This document shows positions 44,687 to 55,975 of a stretch of 64,000 nucleotides of DNA, in pieces. The translations under genes and the position numbers were made by a program. Positions within the stretch are counted from its first letter, which is position 1, and every line of letters begins with the position of its first letter. The notes beneath the pieces were generated by a model. It was not told where the DNA came from, did no database searches, and was given only the letters and a program-made list of their open reading frames with translations. The DNA comes from Pseudo-nitzschia pungens (Eukaryota > Bacillariophyta > Bacillariophyceae > Bacillariales > Bacillariaceae): NCBI GenBank assembly GCA_037355855.1, contig CM074759.1, positions 558,001-622,000 on the forward strand, in the 5' to 3' direction.

Positions 44687-47157
44687 TAGGTAAATGGTAC
44701 TACTGTGATTCTCTCCGATGTGAGGGACGTAAACTGGAGTTCAACTGTCGCTGTGTCAACGAATTATACGCCGTCGTAGCTACGATCGTTATCAATAGCT
44801 GCTGTAATCTCTCACACGTGAGGGCTGCCAAATGGACTTGGAATCGACGTTAATGGTAATCAACATTGCTTCTCTCTTGGATATTGTGATAAAGTGCCGT
44901 CGCACAAGAAGAATCTTCTCTCAAAATCGTACCTACATTCCCGAGTTAAGCATACCGCCGTGTAATTGCAACATAAATGTCTTCTGGCACATAGTTCACC
45001 TTCTTCTGTTCCTCTTTGGAGTCTAGTAGTATCCTGGCAACACGAGTTCCGTGTGGCAAAATTGCAATCCATCATTCTTTTGAAAATTATGTCCAGAATT
45101 TGAAGAATAGGATGTGGAATAAGTCTAATTGCAGCATGATTGTTCTTGCGTGGAACTACTACAGTCCTATGGATCATGGTGGCTGGATGAAGGGAAACAA
45201 GAAGAATAATGATGATGGAGCAATTCAGTCATTGGTTTCTTGTACTTGGTGTTGTCGATGATGCCTTCTTCTTTCTTGAAAAGGTCGTCATTCACGAGGA
45301 CAGTGGCGCTGCACCACAATTATACTACAGCCACCACATAATGCTGATGATCACGCACCATGAGGAGGAGGAATGTTTTGCTTCCAGCACGAACAGGGCC
45401 TACTAGTAGTACTAATAGTACTACTAGTAGTAGTGTACTATTTCCCTGCTCTGATAGTACTAGTACTACTAGGAGCCGCAGATGGTATTTTCTGGATACC
45501 TCATGAATCTTCTAATTTGACCTACTACGAGAACCAAAGTCGCAACCCTGACCAGCAGCGATTCTGCTATTGGTAGTAGATGATTCTTGGGTCAGTTTTT
45601 GGAGTACATTACTGGTCAGTACTACTAGTAGTAGTATTTTACTTTTTTGTGATTGTGCTTGTGTGCACCAGCCAGCAAACTATGAGAAACTAATTCTGTC
45701 TCGTCCATCCACGAGGGGGATTGACCTCAGGTATGACATTTTTTGTGATTGTGTTTGTGTGCACCAGCCAGCAATCTATGAGAAACTAATTCTGTCTCGT
45801 CCATCCACGAGGGAAATTGACCTTAGGTATGATATCGAGAGTAACTTACGCAAGAGGTATGCACTAATAAGAGTGTAAGTTGGCTCTCAAAGCAACAATG
45901 AAGATGACCAGTAAGACAGACGTGATGGATGATTTATTCGCCTTTAGGAGATACGGTACTGCAAGGAGAAAAAATGAGATTAGATAACAGTCACGAAGTT
46001 CGATGAGTAGTACGTCCGGGCCTGTGTTCAAATCCAAATTTAAAGTGACGCGTTGTCGAGTTTGATGAACTCACGTTTGTACTCTACAGGGCTTAATCCG
46101 TATCTTGTTTGATATTCTTTTTTTGCTAAGAAAGATTTTACCGAACTCCCTTCCAGCTGTCTCAATGACCTTATGGGACCAAATTGGAACTCGACCATGT
46201 TCGTATGCGAACATCGCGAACAATTATTTCTTTTCAAAGGCAGGAATGATAAACAGATATTCAGATATTGTCCTTTCCGAGAGGAATTATATTTCTCTTG
46301 TATTAATACCTGACGAATTTTCTTATCGATCCCATTGAATATCTTTCGGCAGAAACACCGGTTCACGTGTGATGAAACATACCTTCATAATTTTTGAATA
46401 AGGATCGACCGGATGCACCTGTTTTTAGAGTTCGACTCCTCCGGACTCGAAATATCAATGATCGGGTGTCGGAAAATTATTAAATGTTTCGATAGAGTCA
46501 TGGTAGCGGGAAAAGCTTGACGACACCGTTGGTCTCAAACCCACCGAGCAGGTACAAGTACTTTTAATTAACGATAAACCTTACCATATGAATCATCGGA
46601 AAGTACCGTAGACTAAGGTAAGGTTACCGATCTGTCAACAAACGACCAATTGCTTTCTGATCAATTCGCTGAAAGTTACGCTGCGAACCACAAACTAAGA
46701 CTTCTGGGACTGAGAATTATGCAATCCTCCATGCCACGGTTCTTGGAGTCATCACATACCGGTAGATAGTTTTTGTACATGATACGAATCAAGCCGAAGA
46801 CTAGAAAGGGAGTGAAATTCGAACCATTGTCTTGCCAATGTCCAATTGGTTCAATAGGGGGTATTGTATGAGACGCGAAGAACATTTTCTTGTTTCTTGT
46901 TGTGCGCACGGCAGAATACCTACCGTACCCGTTGTTGTTACGGTCTTCCATATATATCATATTATTGGTTCAATCACGGAGTTACGGTCTTTTTTTTTTG
47001 TTCATTTGAACGTGTTGCGAACATTGGATGAATCATTAGTCTGCTTGCCCCCCCATGGTAGCTTTCCAACATTCAGAACAATTTTGGAGCAACAAACTTC
47101 GTCCGTATTATTATTTGAGTTTCACTTCACGTGCACACGTACCCAACAGTGGGTGTG
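44687..47157. other. Intergenic, 2.5 kb
   Basis: No convincing gene. It contains ACTAGTAGTAC microsatellites (45405-45470, 45618-45640) and a 96-bp direct duplication (separate entry). Minus-strand 46040-46366 shows a short likeness (NRCFCRK) to the end of the BTB-like protein at 60 kb, at nucleotide level TTTCGGCAGAAACACCGGTT against TTTCGGCAAAAATACCGGTT. This may be a decayed fragment. Confidence 0.4.
45643..45834 (+). repeat. 96-bp tandem duplication
   Basis: Two copies of a 96-bp unit (landmark GTGATTGTG at 45649 and 45745), each with TGTGCACCAGCCAGCAA and TCTGTCTCGTCCATCCACG, differ at only a few bases. The unit is a multiple of three, so a short plus-strand frame (45570-45878) stays open through both. 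That is not sufficient to call a gene. Confidence 0.85.
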
Positions 47158-50100
47158 ATGGAAGTCACCAAGATGACGATAAACGATAACAAGGATGAAA
47201 AGAGAGACGACGCGGCAGAGACGTCCACTACCGATTGCCTGGAGCTTGGAGATATGACGAACGAAGACCATCACAGCAATAACGACGGTGGCACTCTAGC
47301 AGAAGAGGGGTCCTCTCGATCCGGTATATGGAGCAATTTCCATGCCGAGGAGGATGTGGACACCAACTCCGCCTCGTCGGGTGTTTCTCCAAACACCAAT
47401 CCGGACAGCAATCAGGACAGCAATAACACCGGTCTCAGCAAACCGGAATCGGACGAGTCATTGAACATTGCCAAGAAAGAGAACTTAGCCGTCAGGACAT
47501 GGAGACTGATCATGTTCACCGTTCTTATTGTCACCACGATTGCCGTCTCCGTTCTCGTGTATTTTGTTGTGTACAACACCGAGTACGCTGAGTTCACAGA
47601 GGCGTTCGAAGACAACAGCAAGAAGTTCAGCGAATCCCTCCTTAGCACGATGGACACGAAGCTGGAAGCGGTGGATTCCCTCGCCATGCTCATGGTTACC
47701 AACGCACGAGAAAAGAACCAGACGTGGCCCTACACCACCCTCAATGATTTCGGGCCAAAAGCTGCCAAGATGCGGATCTTGTCCCACGCAATCGCTCTCC
47801 AGGAATACAAATACGTCGAAGAGTACCAGCGTCCCGACTGGGAAGCCTATGCGAAGGCAAACGAGGCATGGGTCCAGGAAACCATTGACGTCCAACGCCA
47901 GGATACGACCTTTCAATCCTCGTCAGACGTCCCGGATTACGATACAAACCAGTCCACCTCGATTCGATACGCCGGCCCGGTTGAAAAGAATACCGGGCCC
48001 TACACGCCAACCTGGCAGACCTATCCGATGCTGCCCCAGCCAGCGACGTGCGCATACAATTTCAATGCGATTCAACACAAAACTCTCGGACCCGGCATCG
48101 AGCGAGTCGTCAAGTATCGAAAAGTTGTGATCGGACCCGTTCTCAACTTTGAAGACTCCAAGGAAGCGAGGTGAGTTTCGTACAGTCCTGCAATAGCTGG
48201 GTTGTGGTAGCCGTAATAGTAGCTGCACAACGGCGGAATTCTAGATTATGGTGTGCCATCTAACGCATCTGGATGTTTTCTTCTCTCCGTTTTTTAGTGG
48301 AAATAACCGAGTGAACAAATGGTCCGCCCGTCACGTATCGTCGGATGTTGACCACACGGAACCATTCATTCGTGTCTTGTATCCTATTCTAGATACGGCA
48401 ACGGGAGCGATCACCACCGCGGATGCAGACTCCAAGGTGGTCGGCATCATCGCCTCCAGTTTTTTCTGGCGATCCTACCTCGAGGATATCCTCCCCGATG
48501 GCCAAAATGGTTTGGTGGTAGTGTTTGAAAACAACTTCAATCAGACTTTCACGTACCAGATCAATGGCCACGAAGCGATATGGTTGGGTCCCGGAGATTT
48601 GCACGACCCACAATTTGATGACATGAGGGAAGTAATCACATTCGAACAGATTGTTAACAACAGTGCTGATTCGAGCAGGGGGAGGTACGGTGGGCTTGCC
48701 ATCGACACGTACTGCCCTTACACCGTGACAACCTACCCATCCGAGGACATGACTATAGCCTATCTCACCAGAAATCCTACCGTGTACATGCTAATTTCGA
48801 TGGGAATTTTCGTGTTTACGGCCTTGGTCTTTATTGGCTACGACAAGCTCGTGGCCATGCGCCAGAGAAAGGTAATGAAAACGGCCGTGAAGAGCACCAC
48901 CATTGTTTCGTCCCTGTTCCCATCGAATGTCAGGGATCGCCTTCTGGAAGGCAACGGCGAAGAGACCGCCGCCGCAAGATCCTTGCCGGGATCTATTTTC
49001 CAGCCCACCAAGAGCAGGCTCCGAACCTTCCTGAACGATGGAGATTCCACGACCGATTCGACCAGACCCATCGCCGATCTGTTCACGGACACAACCGTTA
49101 TGTTTGCAGACATTGCCGGGTTCACGGCATGGTCCAGCGTACGGGAACCGACACAGGTTTTCACGCTCCTCGAAACTATCTATGGTGCCTTCGATACGAT
49201 TGCTTCGAGACGAGGGGTTTTCAAGGTAGAGGTAAGGTTTAGAAAACGTGCTATAGTTTTTGTGCTCATCGATTCATTCTGTCTTGCTAATCCTTTTGTT
49301 TTGGTATTTTTTGTCTTTCTAGACCATCGGTGATTCCTATGTTGCCGTTTGTGGTCTTCCCGACCCTCGCAAAGATCACGCTGGTAAGTTTGGCGTCGAA
49401 CACTCTCGCTAGATTCAGCGTCATTCGTCCACCATGGTGGATCCTTGGAGGAATAAATGTTCTAACTTTTTTATTTGGTTTGGTTTTTATTGTGTTTTGC
49501 TTTGTATAATAGTGGTCATGGCCAAGTTCGCTCGCGATTGCAGGCAGCAGTTCAACGAATTGTGCTCGATCATGGAGAGTTCCCTCGGTCCCGAGACGGG
49601 CGATTTGAACCTCCGCATCGGACTTCACAGCGGACCCGTCACCGCCGGCGTCCTCCGGGGCCAAAAATCGCGATTCCAGCTCTTTGGAGACACGGTCAAC
49701 ACCGCCGCGCGCATGGAAAGCACCGGCAGGGTGAACAAGATCCAGATCTCTCAGGCCACGGCCGATCTGTTGACCAAGGCCAAAAAGACCCACTGGTTGC
49801 AGGCCCGCAACGAAAAGGTGGAGGCCAAGGGAAAGGGTCTCATGGTGACGTATTGGGTCGAGCCCAAGAATCGCACGGGGAGCATCTCGTCGGGAACGAG
49901 TTTCACGAGGACCAGCAGCAGCCAGGAGGAATCCTGTGTGTCGGCCCGTGTCAGCAGCCAAACCCAGCGCCTCATCAGCTGGAACATTGACGTCCTCGAG
50001 CGGCTCCTCAAGAAGATCGTCGCGCGCCGCATCGCCCTCAAGCGAGAATCGACCCCCGTGGAGTGGAGCAAGCCCCACACGACGATGATCGTCCTCGACG

Positions 50101-51107
50101 AAGTCAAGGAGGTCATCAAGCTGCCGGAATACGACTCAAAGTACTACATGGCCGAGAATCCTGACTCGATCATTCTCCAGCCGCGGGTCAAGTTTCAACT
50201 GGGTGAATTTGTCATGGCCATTGCTCTGACGTACCACGACAATCCCTTTCACAATTTCCCGCACGCGAGCCACGTGGGCATGTCGGTGGCAAAGCTGCTG
50301 AGCCGCATCGTCGCCCCCGACCAGGACTTTGAAGAACACGAGCAGCTCCACGACCACACGTACGGCATCACCAGCGATCCCCTGACGCAGTTTGCCTGCG
50401 TCTTTTCCGCTCTTATCCACGACGCCGATCACCCGGGAGTCCCCAATGCCCAGCTGGTCAAGGAGGACACCGAAATGGCCCAAATCTACAAGGGCAAGAG
50501 CATCGCCGAGCAAAACTCAATCAACCTCGCGTGGAATATTCTCATCGAGCCAAAGTATGCCGATCTGCGGAGGACGATCTGCGAGACCCAGGAGGAGGAG
50601 GCCCGGTTCCGCCAGCTTGTGGTCAACGCCGTCTGCGCGACGGACATTATCGACAAGGATCTCAAGAGCGCCCGCAACAATCGTTGGGATAAGGCCTTTT
50701 CGACCAACAATCCGGCGCTGATGCTGGACCAGGACCTGATCAACCGCCGGGCGACCATTGTCATCGAGCACATCATCCAGGCATCGGACGTGGCCCACAC
50801 CATGCAGCACTGGCACATCTACATCAAGTGGAACGAGCGCCTGTACGCCGAGATGTACCGGGCGTACATCGAGGGACGGGCCGACAAGGATCCGACGGAC
50901 ACATGGTACAAGGGCGAGCTGGGGTTCTTTGACTTTTACATCATTCCCCTGGCCCAGAAATTGTCCGAGTGCGGTGTCTTTGGGGTATCGTCCGACGAGT
51001 ATCTGAACTACGCAAAAATGAATCGGAACGAGTGGGAAAAGAAGGGGAAGGATGTCGTGGATGGCTACGAGAAGAAGTACAAGAGGGAGGAAGCGACGCT
51101 TCCGTAG
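47158..51107 (+). CDS. Membrane-bound class III nucleotide cyclase fused to a 3',5'-cyclic nucleotide phosphodiesterase
   Basis: Exons 47158-48170, 48298-49231, 49323-49383 and 49513-51107 join in phase across GT-AG introns of 127, 91 and 129 bp (1,200 aa). One membrane helix (about residues 113-137) and a second (~540-562) bracket an extracellular sensor-like domain. The cyclase domain follows, with metal aspartates in FADIAGF (D609) and TIGDSYVAV (D653) and the LFGDTVNTAARMEST motif. Residue 649, the base-selecting position before TIGD, is Glu, as in guanylate cyclases. The partner position (Q before LFGD) is neither the guanylate Cys nor the adenylate Asp. The C-terminal half is a class I PDE with HNFPHASHVG (~916) and HDADHPG (~972) metal ligands. 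One chain could both make and destroy a cyclic nucleotide. The intron between the two metal-site exons is conserved in phase. Confidence 0.9.
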
Positions 51108-51916
51108 TAGTAGTAGTGTGAAAATTCATTGGGAATTGCTTTGATCTGCTTTGCATCTGTTCCGTTGCAACGAAATCGGCTTCCATCTTTACACTACATG
51201 TGTACATAATTTAACAACAGCTAGGCATCAGGTTTTTTTAAAAAAATGAACAGCACCATAGCATCTCGGTTGTTCTTGCGGGTACGAGTATTTACGGTAC
51301 TGATAGGACTATTTTTTTATACCATTAACTTGTCAGCGATGTTATAATACTAGTTCTTCGTGATGCACTTCTCTTTGGGAGCATCTGAAGCGAGACCGTT
51401 CCGTCCCTCGGTATGGAACAAATTGCAATAGAGTACGGTACTTATGCGAAACACTTCAGTAATGTGGTGCATATCAAAGATCAGACTGAGGTTGACGAGA
51501 GTTCAGAAAGATAGGAAGTAAACTATCGAAAAGATAGTAAACCTTACTATCTTTCGGATTTCGGATAAAGCAACGGTCAATCAGAAAATTGGAAGATACA
51601 GATTTCATACAATACAAGGTGAATTCTTTATAGTATTATATTATTAATACATATAATTCATATGTTTGAATTTTTTATTCTTCCATCGTATTCTTCCATC
51701 GTACGACGTACGTACGAGCACGGGTTACGGTCTAGGCAACGCTCACTCATTTTTTCGATCGTCGCTGCAGGATTGATGCGGTTTCGAAATACTCCCCTTC
51801 TCCCGCCAACGAAAACGAAAAAATCACAAGCCGTATCATCCGACGAAAGATACGAGTAAAAGTGCGAGTAGGCAATACATGTAACATCAAGTACGAGTAC
51901 AGTGTCTTTGCTCGCC
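51108..51916. other. Intergenic
   Basis: About 0.8 kb, AT-rich in the middle (51590-51665), with GTAC/TACGAG motifs near 51700-51720 and 51850-51900. No gene or RNA is recognised. Confidence 0.4.
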
Positions 51917-54900
51917 ATGTCGTCGCCGTCGCACCGGTCGCCGCCGAAGAATCCCACCCGTCCCCGGGTCCCAAAGGCCGGTCCGGAGCCCCTGTTGCTG
52001 AGCCGGAAAGAAGTCGACGTCCTCTACGAGGTATTTGACGTAGTCCGCAGGGCACTGGAATTGCTCGGCGTCGATTACATTGTCACCGGTGGATCCCTGC
52101 TTGGTGCTATCCGGCAGCACTCGATCCTGTTTTGCGACGACGACATCGACATTGCCGTGATCGATCATTCGTTCAACTGCTCCGAGATCCAAGAGGAAGA
52201 GGCCATCGGATCTTCGTCCCCGTCGGTCTACGAGTCGATTGTCGTCCCGGGGTTGCAATCGGCACTGGACGCGGTGGTGGCCGACGAGGCCAATGACTGC
52301 ACCAACCAATGCGTGTTTCAGATCAAGCCTTGGGAGGGAGGCGATCGGATCCGGTCCAAGCGGTACAACAGCGTGTTTCTGGACCTGTTCGTCCTCCGGA
52401 AATACCCGACGCTGCAATCCTTCGTCTCGGTGATTGGTGTCAAGCGCAATGGCCGACCGCAACCCGAATCGTACGTGAATTCCTTGCTCGACACGATCCA
52501 AAACTGCACCACAACCAACACCGAACTAGAAACCACCATCACCACTCTCGATTCCGACGGCTCCGACAACAGCCATTTGCGCCAAAAAAAAGACAGGAAC
52601 TACGAGTCCATGTTTCCCTTTTGGCAATTTGCGACGCGCAAGGCCATCGAGATGTGGCCCAAGGAGGTGTATCGCGTAGCCGCATCAATCCCGCACTACT
52701 CCAACAATGCTGCTGCTGCTTCAACAATCAACGCCGCTGCCAACGAATTGTTCCCCCTCCGAAACGATCTCAAATTCGGTCCGCTGACGGGAGTTTGCGG
52801 CCCCAACATGCCGGTGACACTCCTGAAACGCGCCTTTGGCGACGACTGCTTCGAGGTGTACTATCGCAGCGTCAGCCACCACCAGGCATCGCAAGCTTCG
52901 GTGCCGCCGCCACCGAACGAAACAAAACAACCACATCAACCAGCACACCAACCGAACGGTGATACCGAGAACAGCAACGAAAACAACGACAACGGTAAGG
53001 TCTCTCTCCCGCCCCTGGTGGCACCGGGAGGCACGTGGGAAGATAGCCCCAAGGTTCCGCTGGAAGATGAACACTATTTGCCCCTGCAACCACTGGCGCG
53101 AAAACGGCGGAGACCGACACTGCACTGCAAAGACAGCCTCTTTGAGTATTTGGAGACGCAATCGGCGAGAGAAGCCATCGAGCAAGAAGCATTGTGGGGA
53201 TGCAGCCCCGGAGAATCCAATGCAGACGCAGACGCAAATACAAATACAAATACAAGCGCAGACGACCAAAAACAGCGCCCCAACAAAACAATCTACATGG
53301 ACGGGGTCTTTGATCTCTTTCACATTGGCCACCTGGAGGCGATCCGCCAATGCGCGGCACTGGGAAACAGGGTGATACTCGGCGTCACGGGGGACGACGA
53401 CGCCACTGGATACAAGCGAAAACCGGTCGTCCCGCAGAACGAGCGGGTGGCCATCGTCTCGGCCCTCGGGGAGGTCGACGCCGTCGTGTGTCCGTGCCCC
53501 CTCGTGGTCACCGTGGACTTTCTGGAGGCCCAAGGGATCGATCTGGTCGTGCACGGATTCGCCAGCGACGCCGATGCCGAGCGACAGCACGAGTTCTTTG
53601 CCACTCCAATGGCGCTTGGGAAATTCCAGCGGATCGGTTACTACAAGGGTCTGAGCACCACCGATCGGATCCGGACGATCCGGGAACGAGAAGGGGAACG
53701 GGAACGGAAGGAATCGGAATCGGAATCAAACGGTACGGACGAAACTGGGGATTCCGATCGAGATCAAGAAATCTCGGACGAAAAAAAGCAAGAGGAATCC
53801 GCCCCGGTAGCTCTGCCCTCGTTTGCTGCCGAAGAATCGGAGACCGGCGGTGCCGGAGCGGACACCACCGTTGCCAAGAGCGCTCCCGAATCGAAACCCC
53901 AATGGTTCGGTGCTGCCGTGGCCGCGGCCACCAACAATGCACCGTGCGTTCCCACCGATCCCTTTCCGCTTTCGCTGCGAACCGCCATCGAGCCGCACAT
54001 CGACAAGGCCCGGAGAAGGCGGCGCGAGGCTCTCGCAGCGATCCGAGCAGCATCGGGCGAAGGCGTGTACGATTCCGTAATGAACACCTTCCTTCGGCAG
54101 CAGCGACACCTGCGAACCAAACGGACGCTCGACGATCCGTCCCACTACGCCGCCGATTTGGTAGCGTCCCTGCTGGTCAGCGCCGGCCTGTCACCGGACA
54201 CGGATCTGTCACGTCTGCACGAAGCACCGCTCGTCGACGGCCGGTCCGCAAAAGACCGCCTGCTCCACGCCCTGACCCAGAATCCTAGCCCCTTTCAAAA
54301 GGCCTACGACGCCTACGTCCGGAACGTCTGCGTCCCGCGCATGGTGGGGGCGATGACTTTGGAAACCACCGGGAGCGAGAAACGCTGCGACGAAATCTAC
54401 TACCAGGTGTTTCCCTGCCTGAGAATCATCCAGCCCGACGAATTCAGCATCGGTCCTCACGCGGACGTGGCCTATGGCCACCATCCGTGTTCCGTCAATT
54501 GCTACGTCGCCCTCACCGATCCCGGCGGTATCGATGACACGGGCAACGCCATCGGAGGCTCGGCGTTGTCCTCCTCGTCGCTGTCGCCGTCCTCGTCGTT
54601 GTTTTTGGAAGGCCGTCCCGGGGCGGAAGACTGGCACGCTCTGTTTTCGTCGGAAGAGGGAGTCGAAGGCCCCGGTGCGTACACCCCAAGGCTGGAACTC
54701 TTTGCCGGTGCCGTAAATCTGCACTGGACGACCGAAAACAAAACGGCGAGGACGAGGGTCTCCCTCGACTTCCGGTTGGTGGACGGCCGCGTCTTTCACG
54801 CCCTCGAGTGCGGCGGGCACCTGGAGGGAGGGCAGCAGGACGTCTATCGAGCGACTCCCGGATATTACCATCGCTGCATTCGGAACCAAGAATTTCACGG

Positions 54901-55048
54901 GGACAACCCCGCGTGGATTCGCGACGAGAACTGCGGGGGTGGCACCGGGAAGAATGGTGAATTGGCTCCTCCGGATTTCCGGATAGGGTTTCCATGGACC
55001 GTGAAGAATTGGGAAAAGTTTTGGAAGAAGAACACCAAGTTGGGATGA
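51917..55048 (+). CDS. Three-part fusion: LicD-like domain, CCT/ECT-type cytidylyltransferase, 2OG-Fe(II) oxygenase-like domain (1,043 aa)
   Basis: A single exon from ATG 51917 to TGA 55048. Residues ~35-310 are LicD-like. GGSLLGAIRQHSILFCDDDID is the classic nucleotidyltransferase-fold signature of LicD and fukutin, which transfer phosphocholine or ribitol-phosphate-type groups. Residues ~455-590 are a cytidylyltransferase: YMDGVFDLFHIGHLEAIRQC, KRKPVVPQNERV, VVHGFASDADA and GLSTTDRIRTI match CTP:phosphocholine/phosphoethanolamine enzymes. After an acidic linker, residues ~690-1030 resemble 2OG-Fe(II) oxygenases of the StrG/PhyH kind, with HADVAYGH (H848, D850) and a late ARTRVSLDFRLVDG strand. 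A chain that makes CDP-choline or CDP-ethanolamine and passes the group to a glycan or protein is a reasonable inference. The role of the oxygenase-like end is unknown. Confidence 0.8.
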   Translation: MSSPSHRSPPKNPTRPRVPKAGPEPLLLSRKEVDVLYEVFDVVRRALELLGVDYIVTGGSLLGAIRQHSILFCDDDIDIAVIDHSFNCSEIQEEEAIGSSSPSVYESIVVPGLQSALDAVVADEANDCTNQCVFQIKPWEGGDRIRSKRYNSVFLDLFVLRKYPTLQSFVSVIGVKRNGRPQPESYVNSLLDTIQNCTTTNTELETTITTLDSDGSDNSHLRQKKDRNYESMFPFWQFATRKAIEMWPKEVYRVAASIPHYSNNAAAASTINAAANELFPLRNDLKFGPLTGVCGPNMPVTLLKRAFGDDCFEVYYRSVSHHQASQASVPPPPNETKQPHQPAHQPNGDTENSNENNDNGKVSLPPLVAPGGTWEDSPKVPLEDEHYLPLQPLARKRRRPTLHCKDSLFEYLETQSAREAIEQEALWGCSPGESNADADANTNTNTSADDQKQRPNKTIYMDGVFDLFHIGHLEAIRQCAALGNRVILGVTGDDDATGYKRKPVVPQNERVAIVSALGEVDAVVCPCPLVVTVDFLEAQGIDLVVHGFASDADAERQHEFFATPMALGKFQRIGYYKGLSTTDRIRTIREREGERERKESESESNGTDETGDSDRDQEISDEKKQEESAPVALPSFAAEESETGGAGADTTVAKSAPESKPQWFGAAVAAATNNAPCVPTDPFPLSLRTAIEPHIDKARRRRREALAAIRAASGEGVYDSVMNTFLRQQRHLRTKRTLDDPSHYAADLVASLLVSAGLSPDTDLSRLHEAPLVDGRSAKDRLLHALTQNPSPFQKAYDAYVRNVCVPRMVGAMTLETTGSEKRCDEIYYQVFPCLRIIQPDEFSIGPHADVAYGHHPCSVNCYVALTDPGGIDDTGNAIGGSALSSSSLSPSSSLFLEGRPGAEDWHALFSSEEGVEGPGAYTPRLELFAGAVNLHWTTENKTARTRVSLDFRLVDGRVFHALECGGHLEGGQQDVYRATPGYYHRCIRNQEFHGDNPAWIRDENCGGGTGKNGELAPPDFRIGFPWTVKNWEKFWKKNTKLG

Positions 55049-55375
55049 GTTGAACCCTCTAGAATTTAGTGTCTGAGTGCTCTGACTAACAGCACGTATG
55101 CAAATATTATAGAAAAAAGGTGGCCATTTTGCCTCCTAGTAAATTGATTCTGTCAATTTCCATTATTCGTTGCCTCTACTGATTGTGACATTGTGCCTCG
55201 GTAGGTCAATGACACAGTCATCATGATGCGCACAGATTGTTGCATGATCGTCTCTCTCACCCTCCAGATCTATTTTTGAAAGCAAGAGCCATCGGACGTT
55301 CGTTTTTTACAAAAATGCACCAACAATGCAACAAATCAATGACTTGCACGAGCATTTTGCTCGTCCTCAGTTTCA
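55049..55375. other. Convergent 3' spacer
   Basis: About 330 bp between the ends of two convergent genes. Nothing recognisable beyond AT-rich stretches that could hold the 3' untranslated ends. Confidence 0.4.
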
Positions 55376-55975
55376 TCACAGGTCACCGCTGCTTTGTCCC
55401 TTGACGCGGTTGATGTCACCAAGATCGATGGTGGAGGTTGCGGGACCCGATTTGATGGCCGAATACTTGGATAAGTCTTCCTGGCCGACAGGAATCTGGG
55501 AAAAGATTATTAGTGCCAAAATCCCCCCGGCAACCTTCGCGACCGTTCCAATCAAACTGCCTTGTTCCTCTTCTTGGCGCTTTCGCGTGGCCGTGTTGCT
55601 GGGATCGTAGTTGGATCGGGCTTCCTTCCAGCCCTCCGACAGAAACATGTCCATAGACGCCTCTTCCTCGGATATCATGTCTTCGTCGTTCTCTTCCGGA
55701 GCAGATGTGGTCACCGTCGCTGTCGTCGTTGCTTCCGTTGGTACTTCCGCGGCCTTTTCCTCCTTTAGCTTTCTCAGTTGTTCCTCTAGCTTGGCAATCT
55801 CGTCGTCTTTGCTGCCATCGCTCATGGCAAGACAGGATGGAGATCTTGCGAGATCAGTGCTTCCTCTGTTAACGTGCTGCGGAGCGAAGGCACGTACAGA
55901 CGTGCTGGCGATCAGAAGCGCCATCAGCACCAGAAAAGCGGCGCCAGATATACTGTTCTTTGATGTCATTTGCAT
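55376..55975 (-). CDS. Predicted plastid-targeted single-pass membrane protein (199 aa), function unknown
   Basis: Starts at ATG 55975 (MQMTSKN) and ends near 55376. The N-terminus is a strong signal peptide ending STSVRAF|APQH, a good match to the ASAFAP plastid-import motif of diatoms. A Lys/Glu coiled coil (IAKLEEQLRKLKEEKAAE) follows, then an acidic Thr-rich linker, a conserved-looking MDMFLSEGWKEARSNYDPS segment, and one membrane helix (LIGTVAKVAGGILALIIF). I do not recognise the family. A thylakoid or plastid-envelope location is inferred from the signal and helix. Confidence 0.7.
   Translation of the reverse strand: MQMTSKNSISGAAFLVLMALLIASTSVRAFAPQHVNRGSTDLARSPSCLAMSDGSKDDEIAKLEEQLRKLKEEKAAEVPTEATTTATVTTSAPEENDEDMISEEEASMDMFLSEGWKEARSNYDPSNTATRKRQEEEQGSLIGTVAKVAGGILALIIFSQIPVGQEDLSKYSAIKSGPATSTIDLGDINRVKGQSSGDL

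Noticed and set aside
45570..45878. Small plus-strand gene across the 96-bp duplication
   Set aside because: It stays open only because the repeat length is a multiple of three. No start context, homology or neighbouring exon was found.
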